NCBI GenBank assembly: GCA_963971575.1
Contig: OZ020619.1
Location: 22,078,813-22,142,812 of the forward strand
Origin: Liopterus haemorrhoidalis
Lineage: Eukaryota > Arthropoda > Insecta > Coleoptera > Dytiscidae
Length of the DNA stretch: 64,000 nucleotides
Direction: 5' to 3'
The number at the start of each line of letters is the position of its first letter. Position 1 is the stretch's first letter. The notes beneath the pieces were generated by a model, which saw nothing but the letters and a program-made list of their open reading frames with translations, was not told where the DNA came from and did not search any database. The position numbers and the translations under genes are program-made. Shown piece by piece: positions 34,801 to 44,517 of this stretch.

Positions 34801-35684
34801 TCGCCGCGTGATTGTTTTTGTAAAAATTTAATCATTTCATTAAATGTAGGCATGTCTTCATTGTCAAGAGTGCGTTCCCAAGCTCTGCGCGTAATTTTGT
34901 CTAATTTTCTCCTAATTATATTGACTAAAAATGTGTCCCACTTATCAGTAGGCTGCTTTAAACCGTGTAAGGCACTGACATGCATCTGAGCTTTTTCTAA
35001 TAAGGAGCGCAAGTTTTTGGGCGTATCTTTGTCGATATCAGGTAAATCTAATAACGCATTAATATGTTGTTGTATGATTATTCGTGGTTGGTCACATTGT
35101 TTTTTTAACAAATCCCATGCCACAGTATAATTTTCTTCCGAAGCATTTAGTGACTCGATTACTGACGAAACATCACCAATAAGAGAATTCTTTAATAGAT
35201 GGAATTTATGAACCGCGGGGTATTCATCATTATCATGAACTAAACTTTTAAAGCTGTCATGAAAACTATTCCAATAAATAGGATTTCCGTCAAACGGGCG
35301 AATTTTAATTCTCGGCAATAGTGCATTACTATGTTTTGATGTCGGCATCACAATGGTAGTTGGTGTCTGGTTAGTTATTTTCGGCGCCTCAGAATGTACT
35401 TTTCTGATCGCCTTTGTCAGAAAGTCTGAGCATTCAAAATAGTGTTTTTCGAATTGATCGCGTTCTGAATCTTGTTCAGTATCGTCGTCATACAAATCCT
35501 CTATAGAGCTTTGAACATTCTCGAAAGAATTTTCGATCTCTTTTAATTTTGCGAGACGAGTTTGAAATTCATCTAACCCTAAATCTTGAGAGGCTTGTAA
35601 ATTGTTTAATAAACGTGTTATTTGACCTTTTATAACACCGCGACGCTTTACAAGCGATTTTAATTGTTTTTCGTTTTCTGACAT
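31863..35684 (-). CDS. BEL/Pao gag-pol polyprotein, in-frame RT/RNase H deletion
   Basis: 1273 residues, no internal stop. Domains in order: coiled-coil N-terminus (1-100); gag DUF1759 core (about 125-290, FDGNPIYWNSFHDSF); zinc knuckles (326-388; CPVC-x7-C, CTNC-x4-H-x4-C, CKKC); A17/DUF1758 protease (about 425-590) with IDPCSQ at 451-456 where many relatives have D-S/T-G; pre-RT linker to ERKLKISP (about 680-688); then abruptly LKTFIANRVSDIQ (691-703), which in intact elements follows RNase H. Next come the W-HV-T--NPAD-ISRG block (711-727), an integrase HHCC zinc finger (H899, H906, C936, C939), a DDE core (D971 in GLDYCGPF, D1037 in YSDNATNF, E1091 in GGLWEA) and a C-terminal DUF5641 (VPSNRLSMWQHIKK). 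The YxDD palm is absent. Frame retention across the junction at about 33.62 kb suggests selection or recent deletion. Start is the first ATG of the frame, about 350 bases inside the primer site. Confidence 0.92.
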   Translation of the reverse strand: MSENEKQLKSLVKRRGVIKGQITRLLNNLQASQDLGLDEFQTRLAKLKEIENSFENVQSSIEDLYDDDTEQDSERDQFEKHYFECSDFLTKAIRKVHSEAPKITNQTPTTIVMPTSKHSNALLPRIKIRPFDGNPIYWNSFHDSFKSLVHDNDEYPAVHKFHLLKNSLIGDVSSVIESLNASEENYTVAWDLLKKQCDQPRIIIQQHINALLDLPDIDKDTPKNLRSLLEKAQMHVSALHGLKQPTDKWDTFLVNIIRRKLDKITRRAWERTLDNEDMPTFNEMIKFLQKQSRGDEPTSSDIHNSQNTKFPKRTKALVGTQGQNTCPVCKQSHSIYTCPDFLKLTSQERLVVTRNNKLCTNCLGSNHTTIKCKSSTCKKCSRRHHTLLHFGTDNEIYPEPINTLKTSDINGTTPIVGLASACANDTEVLLGTACMIIFDQYKRPHNCRVLIDPCSQTNFITEKLAERLKLHKHKQRVPFYGIGNTTTNSSYKVKTTVKSLNSSFSYDMTFVALPEITGMLPSRQINRTSIPIPKGITLADRDFHKPGEIDILLGNKLSYLLLRVGQIRICNNNIALQKTGLGWIVTGEVDNFSNKQPPNRNRNYCNLVTTLEDQLSKFWEVEEIPQPNYLSKEEKACENHFLQNTVRDDTGRYTFRLPFKENKNNLSHSYKMALKQFYSLERKLKISPHLLKTFIANRVSDIQLHTISSQWFHVQTQDNPADFISRGQLPGEYIKNCRWLHGPTWLSHDKKHWKFQNTPKIEIPEQRVKISLLINSSCDILERFSSITSLNRFVAYALRFRDVASHRHRGELSVSEIYDAHIRVIKLVQERHFLKKIHDLVKENVISKTSKVFTLSPFIEEKGILRVGGRLQNAPVKFHKKYPILLPRKDHMTDLIVRHEHERYFHPGVLATLNDIRQHYWIVDGKNTVRRIIHKCIRCFKLSPSIPKYIMGNLPENRLAKTRIFENVGLDYCGPFYLKEKRFRNKNKVKAYVAVFVCFCTKAVHLELVTDLTTDTCFAAIKRSFCRRERSKNIYSDNATNFIGVKNELIKTRALLLSSAHNDALRHLLVNEGVNWHFIPPRSPHFGGLWEAAVKSFKKHLYKTVGNALFTYEHFNTYIIEIEAILNSRPLTALSPDPNDFVALTPAHFLINDSIMNIPEDDLREVPSNRLSMWQHIKKMRQHFWTRWHKEYLNELRTRTKWHEPGSAKIEIGTLVIIKEDNLPTMQWSLGRITHIHPGDDHVVRVATIKTATGTYKRGVKNLCPLPVDTVQI

Positions 35685-36037
35685 ATTGTAATCGAGATTG
35701 AAGGGTTATATAGTACAGTAAAAGGGAATAAATGACTTGTATGAACTGACTCGTATGAACTTACCAGACGATTTTCTACAATCACAGCCGATGAAGAAGT
35801 ATATGAAGTATATGTCCAGGTAGTAATCTGGGCTAGTAGTAATTGAAGTCCTCGATCTTCAGTCGCTGAGGTCGAGTTGTCCAGGAAGATGTCCAATTAC
35901 AGATGTGGGATGTAAACTATTCGGTAACTTCCGAGTTGAATTGTTTGCAGATTGTAGTTCCTAAAATATCGCACTGCAATAGTGTGATATAATGTGATAT
36001 ACTCACGAAACGTATCTCGATAGCACTTATCGTAGAT

Positions 36038-36055
36038 ATCCGGTTCGAAGGACCA
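36038..36055 (-). promoter_or_regulatory. BEL primer-binding site
   Basis: On the minus strand it reads TGGTCCTTCGAACCGGAT, three bases inside the LTR. The complement ends GGTTCGAAGGACCA, a credible tRNA 3' end with CCA. I do not name the tRNA. Confidence 0.75.
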
Positions 36056-36058
36056 AAA

Positions 36059-36399
36059 TGTTGAGTGCTGCACGAATATTTGATTTCTTTTGACTTGGAA
36101 TAATTTTTACTTTATTCTAAAAATCGTGCATTTCACACGCCTACTTAAATTTGTGTGAATGTTTTCTTTTTGATGATGTTCTGCAAAACAATATTCCCAC
36201 TATTGAGCTCTTATTTTAAACTCAATAAATAATTCTTCTTGGACTTTGATGAAATGTTTTGTAATTTATTTCTATAATATTTACATGTCAAATCAATATT
36301 AATTATATTTACATCTGTTGAATTCTGTTGCTTAGCAAAAAGCATAGCACACTTTTTACAAAAAATACATACAATTATTATAAAAAACATGACGTAACA
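36059..36399 (-). repeat. BEL 5' LTR (element sense)
   Basis: Terminal TGTT...AACA inverted tetranucleotides, identical by inspection to 31395-31735. Contains the element's start of transcription on the minus strand; no TATA position is assigned. Confidence 0.93.
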
Positions 36400-37278
36400 A
36401 ATAACATTTAATTATGTTTATAACTATATCCACTGAAGCATTTGAAATACCCGGGAAACCCCACCCCTTTCCTCCCCCACCACTTTTAGTTCCGTAACCC
36501 AACAACTACAGCGCTAATTTGGTTTTAAATAATATAACGTCAGTTTCGTATCTATTTCTTTCTTTATCTATAATAAAAACTAATTATACAAGTTAATGTA
36601 CGATTACAAACTTATAATAAATACTAGAAAGGAGAAGTGTCAAAGTTTTCAGATAGATATCTTACCCTTAAAGTCCATTCTACATTATACTTTTTTCAAT
36701 ACTATCAAACTCTGACGTCATTTCAACTTTTTAAAAAATTCTAGATTCAGGTGACAGACAACAGTTTGGTTATAGAACCAATTATAGTAACTAATTTATA
36801 AATATTGTTTAATTGTGTTAAGTTTATATTTAATTATATGTTCTAAATAAACTTCTTATCAACTTAATAAACTCCTAAAAGATAAGTTGTAAACAAAAAC
36901 TAAAAAAGTAGTACGACTGAGAAGTATACACACAGTAAGTGTAGCATCGAAAGTTGGAAGGAAGAATTGTGTTTCACATTATACTTTTTACGTTAATACT
37001 ACGCAAAAAATCTGTAGTGCTTCGCAAAAAAGTATAATGTAAAATGGACTTAAGCCTGATTTATAATAACTCCATAACATAAACGCATATGCATTGAACA
37101 ATAGATTTGACCCTTCAAAACATCTGTTTGTCATAAACAAAACAAAGAGAGTAGTGTAATTTTTATGTTTATGTTCCATAGCATATCTGTTATAAACCAG
37201 GCTTTAGTCTGATTTCTGTAGCTAGCTATGCGGAATTTAGAATGACTCTTTGTTGTAGGATTTTTGATCAGTATATAT

Positions 37279-37447
37279 AGCTTGTTTCTTTGGTTTAGGC
37301 GGAACTAGATTTTCTTTTACCGATTAAATGATGCTTTTGATCATTTTGTTAAGAAAACGCCCACTTCAAACCACAAAAAGGGAGACCATGACAACTTACA
37401 AATATGAAAATTCCAGTTAATTCCGCCTAAACGTTTGGCATAGCCTT
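37279..37447. mobile_element. second copy of the TTTAGGCGGAACTA MITE
   Basis: TTTGGTTTAGGCGGAACTAGAT at the left and AATTCCGCCTAAACGTTTGG at the right are inverted. The same ends define 5072-5478. Boundaries are soft; no duplication recognised. Confidence 0.45.
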
Positions 37448-37946
37448 TACTGATTATACTTATAATTTAGGCACGTATTACTGTATATTTCTTTTGTTTT
37501 TTCACAGACTAAGTAACAATTAATTCAAATATTTTAATCAGATCATAAAATGTGACTTCATGTCATTTCGTAAGTGTACATCATTCCTCAAAATCAAATA
37601 TTAATACATTCTAACAAATTCTTATAAATTGTACTGATTTACAATGTCTAATATTTGACACTTCAAGTCGGTTCGTGACACAGGAGAACCCATTTTATAA
37701 ATAGTGTATTTTAGTGGACCCCTATGTTTTAGATTGTGTATTTAGACAGATAATAACTTATAAATAATTAGCAACCCACAAATATAAAAAATACGAAACA
37801 TTGTTGTGTGATCATCATCATCAAGTGCCATATCTGAAGCAGACTTCGTCTATCATGGAACGCCAATTGTCTCTAATTCTCCACAATATTGACTAAATTT
37901 CTAAAGTTTTTTGTGTCAGTGTCACTAATGATATTGTCAATTAAAG

Positions 37947-38583
37947 TCATTTTTCTCCTACCCCGTTCTCTCGTTTACGTCGTAATGGTTGCGACGCGCC
38001 ATTACAACTGAAACAAACGATCATTTTCTTGGAAGTGTTTCGTGAACGAACAACTTTTGAGGGTTTCGGTTCATCTTGGAAGACCCAAACAGTGGATTGT
38101 TGCTTAGTTTCCGGTTCATATGAATATACATGTTGATGTTGTATACGGATTCTGCAGTGCTTAGGTTGAATTTTTTTTAGCATTCCCTTACACCAATCAA
38201 CACGAGCCTTTTTTTGAGCTTCGGTCAAATTATGCGGAATCCATCGGGCACAGATCTTTTTCATAGCAATATTCATGCAAAATCGAATGTATTGCAGTCT
38301 GCGATATGCCAAAGGATGCCTCTATCGCACGGTAAATCACATGCCGATCTTCTTCAATTATTTTGCGCACAGCATCGATGTTTTTTTGAATCACAACCTA
38401 TTTTGGTCGACCTTCACGAGATTCATCACTGACGGACGCACGACCACGACGAAATTCTACAAACCAATTGTAAACAGTCTTTTCTGATGGTGCTTCATTA
38501 CCAAAAGTTGAATGAAGCGAATTTGTGCATTGTTGTTGAGTTAGAGTAATATCCATTTTTTTCACAAACTTGAATGTACTCAA
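37947..38583 (-). pseudogene. mariner transposase 5' half, frameshifted
   Basis: On the minus strand from 38583 a 61-codon frame ends NWFVEFRRGRASVSDESREGRPK, preceded by HSTFGNEAPSEKTVYNWFVEF-type HTH sequence. A second frame (38312-37947) continues ICARWIPHNLTEAQKKARVD, WCKGMLKKIQ and YSYEPETKQQSTVWVF. These are the first HTH, GRPK linker, 'RWIPH-LTEAQK--RV' and 'Y-PETKQQS-VWVF' segments of mariner transposase. The catalytic GDE(S/T)W aspartate before the PETKQ block is missing, and the third Asp region is absent. No terminal repeats found. Confidence 0.85.
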
Positions 38584-38727
38584 GGCATTTGGAGATGTTA
38601 AATCCCTATTTTTGTAAATCAGCTAATCTGTTTTGGTAGGAATTAACTAAATTTATCAAAAACAACAACGCCTTCGCAGGCCTATGGTGTGCGGCTTTTC
38701 GATATATATATATGTAGGTACTACATA

Positions 38728-38784
38728 TAGTGTCGCGACCCACTTTTGAGTTGCAAATTGCAACCCATACTTTGAGAAGCACTG
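38728..38784 (-). mobile_element. hAT (Charlie-type) terminus
   Basis: Minus strand from 38784: CAGTGCTTCTCAAAGTATGG then GTGGGTCGCGACAC, the typical CAGTG-TTCTCAAA start with a GGGTCGCGA block. Related to the element starting at 39648; the partner end was not found. Confidence 0.6.
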
Positions 38785-39339
38785 CCCTAGAAAGGAATGA
38801 GAAATGGAAAGTTGTATAATTTAAGGAACGTAACGGTGTGCTGGGGGACTTGATTAAAAGAGCAAATTGATTACGCAGTACTAGTTCAGTAACTAATGAG
38901 AAAAATATTAATTCTTTAACATCCAGTGAAGTCATCTCTTGCTGTTGCAAAATACAGTTTCTGATTACTTGTTGGATAAACTAAGTTAATTTATGTGAAT
39001 TAACTAAATTTTAAAAATTAAATTAGAAATTCAAATATTTCTTCAATTTAAAAGAAATTAGAAGTGCGATGCTCCTGTTTTTCCCTGTTGTATCTGCTCC
39101 AGCCTGCTCACAAGTATTTCGAGTTTGGAACTCAAATTATAAAGTAATATTAAATTTAATATTTTTAAAGAAAATTACAACAAAATATGTGGAGGTATAT
39201 TTTGCTGCTACTGTACGATTTTGTTCAAAAATACTACTTCACACTCAATTGCAAAATTTTTTATTTCTTGGTAAATAAATTTTTTGGACCTTCGCTAATA
39301 TGATGCATTTTCTTCTTTTTACTCTTCAAGCTTTAAATT

Positions 39340-39575
39340 ATTGTTCAGACCTTGATATAGGTCTCTCCTCTTTTTTTCCATACTTTCTTATCCTAAGTCA
39401 GTTGATGCCTGATACTATTTTTATATCCTCCAACCAACTTTTTCAGGTCTGCCAACACTCGTTTGGAAATTCTTCGACGCCAGTCAACTATTTTATTTAT
39501 CCATTTGTTAGTGTCGTGTCTAGCATGACCAACCCAGTTCCATTTAAGGGATACAGTTATATGTATATCCACCAT
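39340..39575 (-). mobile_element. LINE tail fragment
   Basis: The minus-strand frame gives LKWNWVGHARHDTNKWINKI then VDWRRRISKR; this is the LKW-WAGH--R--D-RW--KI--WRP...KR-VGRP tail of CR1/Jockey-like LINE reverse transcriptases. Truncated at both ends. Confidence 0.75.
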
Positions 39576-39647
39576 CGATGATATTGTTTTTTTGTGCTGA
39601 CTTCCATGACATCCATAAACGGGGGGCTGACAGGGCTATAGCCTAGG

Positions 39648-40933
39648 CAGTGATTCTCAAAGAGGGTGCCGCGACCCACAGGTGGGTCGAGAAAAATATT
39701 TGGGAGGTCGCAGTAAAATTGATGACAGATCATTTTTTTTTAATAGTCGTTTGTTTGCAAATTTATGCAAGGATTTGGGAGGGGATTACGAACAACTTTT
39801 ACTACATACAGAAGTAAGGTGGTTGTCAAAGGGACGAGCCTTAAAACGACTAAGTAATAGTGTTGAAAGATGAGATAATGATATTTTTATCAGAAACAAA
39901 GTCCGATTTTTCTAATCTCTTCCACAATGAAATTTGGGTTTGCAAATTAGTGTTATTTGTCAGACATATTCGAGAAACTAAATGAACTGAATATGTCCCT
40001 GCAAGGTGAGAACACGAACATATTAATTTTGTATGATAAAATTCATGCGTTTATGAAGAAGATAAACTTATAGAAATCAATTGCGGAAAATGGTTCGTTC
40101 ATAATGTTTACATGTACCTACATATGATTTTATCACTGAAAATAATTTGGATAATATTTTAACTAAGAAAACCATAATTGATCATTTGTCATGTATGGAA
40201 GAACAATTTAAAAAATATTTTCTATCAGATTTAAATATCGAACAGTTTATCTGGGTGCAAAAACCATTCCTTGTAGAAAAGGAACAATAGAAACATCTCC
40301 CATTAAGTGCCCAAGAAGAATTTGCCGAATTTAGTTGTGATACAAAATTTAAAACCGAGTTTAGTAAGCAAACATTGCATTGATTTCTTTTTGGCTTAAT
40401 GTGAAAACAGAGTATCCAGTGTTCGCTGAATTAGCAATGGCAGTTCTCTTACCATTTGCAACCACTTATTTATGCGAAATGGCATTTACAATAATGACTA
40501 ACATCAAAACAAAGCAGGGCTCTCGTCTTCGCAACAAAGAAATCGCTGAAACCTGCACTGACCGATATTAAACCCAGGTTTAATTTATTGTGCCAAAACA
40601 AGCAGGCTCACCCATCACATTAAATTTAATTTAAAACATGTTTAGTAAACCCAATTAGTTAAGTTAAGGTCGAAACTTATACATAGAATATTTTGTTCAA
40701 AGATGTATCAAAGATAAGTTATTAATTTTTATTGATACTAAAAATGAATCTGCTATTAATCAAAATTATGAGTGTTTCAATGCAATTAAACAAAAGTAAT
40801 TAACTCCTTCTGAATTTAAATAACCCCACCCCCTCTACCGGGATGTTTTTCTACATATACCCATTCTTCGGGGATCATTTGAAATTTTTAAGTGCAAAAA
40901 GGGGTCGCGAACCAAAAAGTTTGAGAAACACTG
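39648..40933 (+). mobile_element. hAT (Charlie-type) element, 1286 bp, transposase relic
   Basis: Ends CAGTGATTCTCAAA and TTTGAGAAACACTG are inverted, with GGTGGGTCG/GGGGTCGCGA next to them. Flanks AGCCTAGG and GCCTAAAG look like a decayed 8-bp duplication. It contains the transposase pieces at 39736 and 40380. Internally deleted relative to a full hAT. Confidence 0.82.
39736..40571 (+). pseudogene. hAT transposase relic (core and C-terminus)
   Basis: The first frame reads NSRLFANLCKDLGGDYEQLL then LHTEVRWLSKGRALKRL, the 'F--LC-----DY--LL-HTEVRWLSRG--L-R' block of ZBED/SCAND-type hAT transposases. After stops and shifts, 40380-40571 reads EYPVFAELAMAVLLPFATTY then LCEMAFTIMTNIKTKQGSRL, the C-terminal dimerisation motif. 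The N-terminal BED finger and much of the middle are missing. Several stops (for example after NSVER). Confidence 0.85.
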
Positions 40934-41019
40934 GCCTAAAGGACCGGGATTTGGGGTAGCCTTTCGAAATCATCCAGTTAAATACTAGATATTATGCAGA
41001 ACAATAAAACCGAACGTAT

Positions 41020-41320
41020 GAACAGAAGACAAAAAGCGACATAAAATTAGTTTACTAAGAACATTGCACTATAATAAAGGAAACTTGAATACCTTGGACA
41101 CGTAATGAGAAATTAGAAATACCAGCTTCTACAGTTGATTATGCAAGGGAAAATTCAAATATCAAGAACAGTGAGAAGAAAAAGAATATCGTGGCTGAGG
41201 AATCTTATGTAGTGGTTCGGTCTACAAAGTGTGAAACTATTTCAACTTTTAACCAACCTTCTTCGCGGAGATGACACTTGAAGAAAAACAGGAAGAAGAA
41301 GAAGAAGTATTATCCTTTTA
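41020..41320 (+). mobile_element. LINE 3' end fragment
   Basis: The frame around 41085 reads KLEYLGHVMRN, then KIQISRTVRRKRISWLRNLM and a GDDT-RK block before an AAG(n) tail. This is the KLEYLGHIMR--KY-LL-LI--GKI--RR--GR---SWL tail typical of insect endonuclease-RT LINEs. Stops interrupt it. Confidence 0.75.
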
Positions 41321-42192
41321 CTTATCGTCTTTCTGATTTATCGTCATTCATTATCTTATCTATGCCGATTGACACGTTCCCGTTTTGACACAATTTAAAA
41401 GAAAATTAATCGCCTTTTTTGGAAAATTCATTGAAAACGTTGCAAAGAAGTATTAGTTAAGAGCGACTTAATCATCTATTAATTTTGTGTCTCGAAAATT
41501 ATTTAGCTAAGCTTGTTGATTTTAGTGTTCATCAAATCTAGACAATATACTTTGAGATAATTATTTATAACTATTGTTAAGTTGTAAGTTTTTACTATGT
41601 AAAACGTTTTTCGTAGTAAAGAAAAAGGTTTAATTTGAAAGTTTTTTTTTTTTTTTGTTAAATAAATGAGTTACCTCATTCCTTTTATGACATCTCATCA
41701 TTTAAACTGACTTCTTCAATTCTAAATCCAGTAAAGCTTCACGCTGCCCTTAACCTTAGCGCGAGGGGGGTCCTATTGACATACGGGTATCTTTGTTCAG
41801 TAGTTATCCTTTAAGCTTACGCCAAGCATGGTACGTTCCATGCCGACCCAGATCCATCTGACAGGATCTCTGGAAATTTTCTGGTGGGCTGGACTAACTG
41901 AATTAAATTTTTTAAAGGATTTAATTTAGGTGACAAATTGATAGGGAACAGTTCCCTTTTATCTGGGCCGATCTTGGACCTCGTATCCGGGTCTGGTTCC
42001 ATGTTTTGCTGAGAGATTTTCAGTTAGTTTACACATTTAACAGTTAAACTTATTGTTTCCAGACTGAAGACTGCGAACAATACACTTTTGCCTTCAGGTT
42101 GATAGGATTTCTGGATTTTTAAGTACGAATCCTAATTTCCCAAATTCCGCCCATCTGAGTATCACTCTTTTAGTAATTTCATTTGTTTGGTA

Positions 42193-42976
42193 GAGCGTTG
42201 TTCCCACGAGATCAGGCCAGCAACGTCACGTATATGCGGTAAACAATGACGTCAAACCAATCGCAATGCAGTTTGCAGCCGGTTCTATGTCTGTTGCTTA
42301 TACCCTTTTCACACTTGAACTTTAAGACGAGTGAAGTTAAAGTTCACCGATGTTTAACATCGGTATGCTTTCACACTTGATGTTTAAATCTCCGGTGCTG
42401 ACATCTGCTACAGTAATTTTGTCCTTAAGTTACCGTCGGGAAATTCCTAGTTTTGAACTGTCTGCGCAGCCGCACATTTTGAATTATTATAAACAAATAT
42501 GGATATTTCATTTCATTCTATAATAAAGATACTACAATAAAGAATATATTACACCTGTATTAACATATAAGTCGATACATTTTATCTCAATTATTGTAGC
42601 TCTGTATTGTATTAAATACATTATTAAAATAAATAATTTTATAATAACAATAAGTATAAACTTCTTATAACGTCGATATAATACAGTATTCTTGTTTATA
42701 TATAATGTTGACAACAAAAATTCAAACAGTTTTTTTTTATAATTGAAATTATGTTGGTAATGCGGACTATGTTTAACACGCAGATTTGCGTACTAAAGCT
42801 TGCTTGATTTAAACCGAGGCCATACGTTTTCACACCAACATTTTAACTCTCCTTTACTTTAACATCCAAACTTAAACATCTGGTGTGAAAAGGGTATTAG
42901 CAACGAAGCGACTGAACGAGTTCTGGTTTCTGCGCATGTGACGTCACTGGTCTGATCTCGTGGGCAAAGTACTCTT
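42193..42976. mobile_element. palindromic element split by a Harbinger MITE
   Basis: Left CCCACGAGATCAGGCCAG-AACGTCAC (from about 42203) is repeated inverted at 42945-42965 (GTGACGTCACTGGTCTGATCTCGTGGG). The symmetry continues outward a few bases (AGAGCGTTGTT versus AGAGTACTTTG). Target duplication not resolved. The 596-bp MITE at 42301 lies in its middle. Confidence 0.6.
42301..42896. mobile_element. PIF/Harbinger-type MITE, 596 bp, TTA duplication
   Basis: Inverted ends TACCCTTTTCACAC(TTGA) and (TGGT)GTGTGAAAAGGGTA, flanked by TTA at 42298-42300 and 42897-42899. A second inner pair (CTTTCACACTTGATGTTTAAA / CGTTTTCACACCAAC) makes the ends two-tiered. Non-coding. Confidence 0.8.
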
Positions 42977-43008
42977 AGACAGCTCATAGACCAACTTCCT
43001 TTCAATAA

Positions 43009-43630
43009 TAAAAAATCAGCTGTGGCCACCACAGGACCGACCGCCATCACAAAGTACTTGTATAAAATACATTCGAGTAGCAGAGAAGAAATAACTTGGC
43101 CCAATATTTTCTAACTAAGAGATATTATTTATCATAACCATGGAAACGTTACATATAAGTATGAAAAAATAGATACTTTAAATTCTAAACATTTTTTAAA
43201 TTTTTTTCGTTTTATCAAAAAATGTCTCAAATAAAAGTTGTTAAGTAGTTATTGCTTTTATAGTAACTTTTGTTATTTTTTTTTTTTTTCGAAATATAAC
43301 TTCTGTTGTGAAATATTCGCAAAAATCTTAAAATCAACACGAGTAAACTCCCATTTCTAGTCAACCGATTTTTACCAAAAGTTGGTCAACTTGTGCCATT
43401 GATGTCAAAAGCTTGAATATGAAGTTTCATAAAAATCCTTTTAGCCGAATTTGCTCTACACCTGTACACAGACAGACAGACGGACAGACAGACAGACAGA
43501 CATCATGCTAAATATAGCCAAAACGTTATGTAGGGACCTCGATTCGTGGAGATCCATTGAAATCTCGAAATGTCAAAGTCGGTATGATTATAATATCTCC
43601 CTTATATATGTTGGCGGTTGGTAAAAAAAG
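43009..43630 (+). repeat. interspersed repeat R2, copy 2
   Basis: Collinear with 2931-3650, but truncated before the R1-like 3' end. Includes CAGCTGTGGCCACCACAG, CCATGGAAACGTTACATATA, a short CAGA run (43470-43500) and TATGTAGGGACCTC. Confidence 0.75.
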
Positions 43631-44082
43631 TTCGATAAGAAACTTTTAAGTTGATGCAACACCGCTGGAAACTAATCAGAAGTAAGCGCTACCTATAAAC
43701 ATGAAATATCACACTTACTACTTATTTTACTACAGCACGAATATACATAGTATATGACAAAAAAAAAATTAAATAAAATAAAATAAGAAAACTAATATTT
43801 TTATTAGATACATTTTTTCAATTGGATACTTGAGTAGTTACTTTAGACCACTCTAAAACTATAATCTTAAAATGTCTTACTTATTAAATATTTTACAACA
43901 AAAATGTGTATAAAAAGTTGTTCAGAATAAAGAAACGAGTCTTTTGTTCAATACACTTGTTATGGTAGGCTACTTGAAATTCAATTATTTCATACTATTA
44001 TTTACATTAGAGCAAAAATGTATATAACTAGGTAAACAGATAAATTACACTTGTATTAAATAAATTGTTTATTTTTTTACAG

Positions 44083-44186
44083 ACTGTCCGAACTGCGTGG
44101 AAGAGCCAGTGACTACACCGAACCGATGGACCATGCCACTCCTCAGGCTGGGTGAGAAGAGATACTATCTCGGCATCTTCTTTAAG
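44083..44186 (+). CDS. C-type lectin-like protein, exon 2 (start of CTLD)
   Basis: A polypyrimidine tract (ATTTTTTTACAG) precedes the exon and GTAAAT follows it. With the carried base from exon 1 it reads 35 codons: a CPNC motif, a proline/threonine linker, then LGEKRYYLGIFFK. The RYYLG..FFK pattern is the first beta-strand and lead-in to helix 1 of a C-type lectin-like domain. The intron after it is phase 0. The small CxxC near the start is likely an N-terminal disulphide pair of the long-form CTLD. Flanking introns are packed with transposon sequence. Length and phase agree with both neighbouring exons, so I treat the three as one transcript. That an extra small exon lies between 20.3 and 44 kb cannot be excluded. 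Confidence 0.85.
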
Positions 44187-44517
44187 GTAAATCTCACATT
44201 GATTTTAGAAAGTACTCATCATTAACTGTATATTCAAAAGATGAGTTGCAGTATTTGGATACAGGTGTCTTCCTGCTTATTTCATTCTTTTCACTGTCAC
44301 AGAAATGTTATTTTCACTCTCAAGAACCACGCCTTCTTCAACAGATTAGTATTCAATTAATTTATTCAATTGGTTTTTTATTTTCGCAAACACGCACTGC
44401 GGAATATGATTAAATGATAATGAATCAGGTATAAGGGAGAGTAGACACTGGTAGCATTTTAGATATGTTGCGTCTTCATAAAATGGCAATTTTTAAAAAG
44501 CTTATGTACAAAGCGGT

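Larger units (their letters stand above)
31395..36399 (-). mobile_element. BEL/Pao LTR retrotransposon, complete borders, RT-deleted
   Basis: Two 341-bp LTRs (31395-31735 and 36059-36399), identical as far as I can compare them, start TGTTGAGTGC and end GACGTAACA, with AATAA duplicated on both sides (31390-31394 and 36400-36404). Element orientation is minus: a primer-binding site at 36038-36055 and a purine tract at 31736-31750. It carries one 1273-codon gag-pol frame lacking reverse transcriptase and RNase H. Total 5005 bp; typical BEL elements are longer. Identical LTRs imply a recent insertion, and since the element cannot encode RT it was presumably mobilised in trans. It lies in intron 1 of the lectin gene, antisense to it. 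Confidence 0.95.
31262..36420. repeat. 68-bp-arm palindrome (foldback) split by the BEL element
   Basis: Arm 1 (31262-31330: TAAACATAACTAAATG ... TGTCTATTTTTAATATT) and arm 2 (31343-31394 continuing at 36405-36420) are inverted copies with few mismatches around a 12-base loop. Removing the BEL element and one AATAA restores arm 2 precisely (…TTTAATAATAA + CATTTAATTATGTTTA). This is independent evidence for the BEL borders. Confidence 0.85.
20261..44082 (+). other. intron 1 of the lectin gene (about 23.8 kb, TE-filled)
   Basis: The interval is bounded by donor GTACAG at 20261 and acceptor TTTACAG at 44082. It contains the intron duplication, the pogo-like MITE, the complete BEL/Pao element, mariner, hAT and LINE remnants and both Harbinger MITEs described separately. 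Stretches 21.94-24.64, 25.45-28.37 and 36.43-37.28 kb are AT-rich with no feature I can support beyond short AT and A/T runs. Confidence 0.7.

Noticed and set aside
34264..34989. plus-strand frames across the BEL element
   Set aside because: Antisense shadows of the gag-pol frame.
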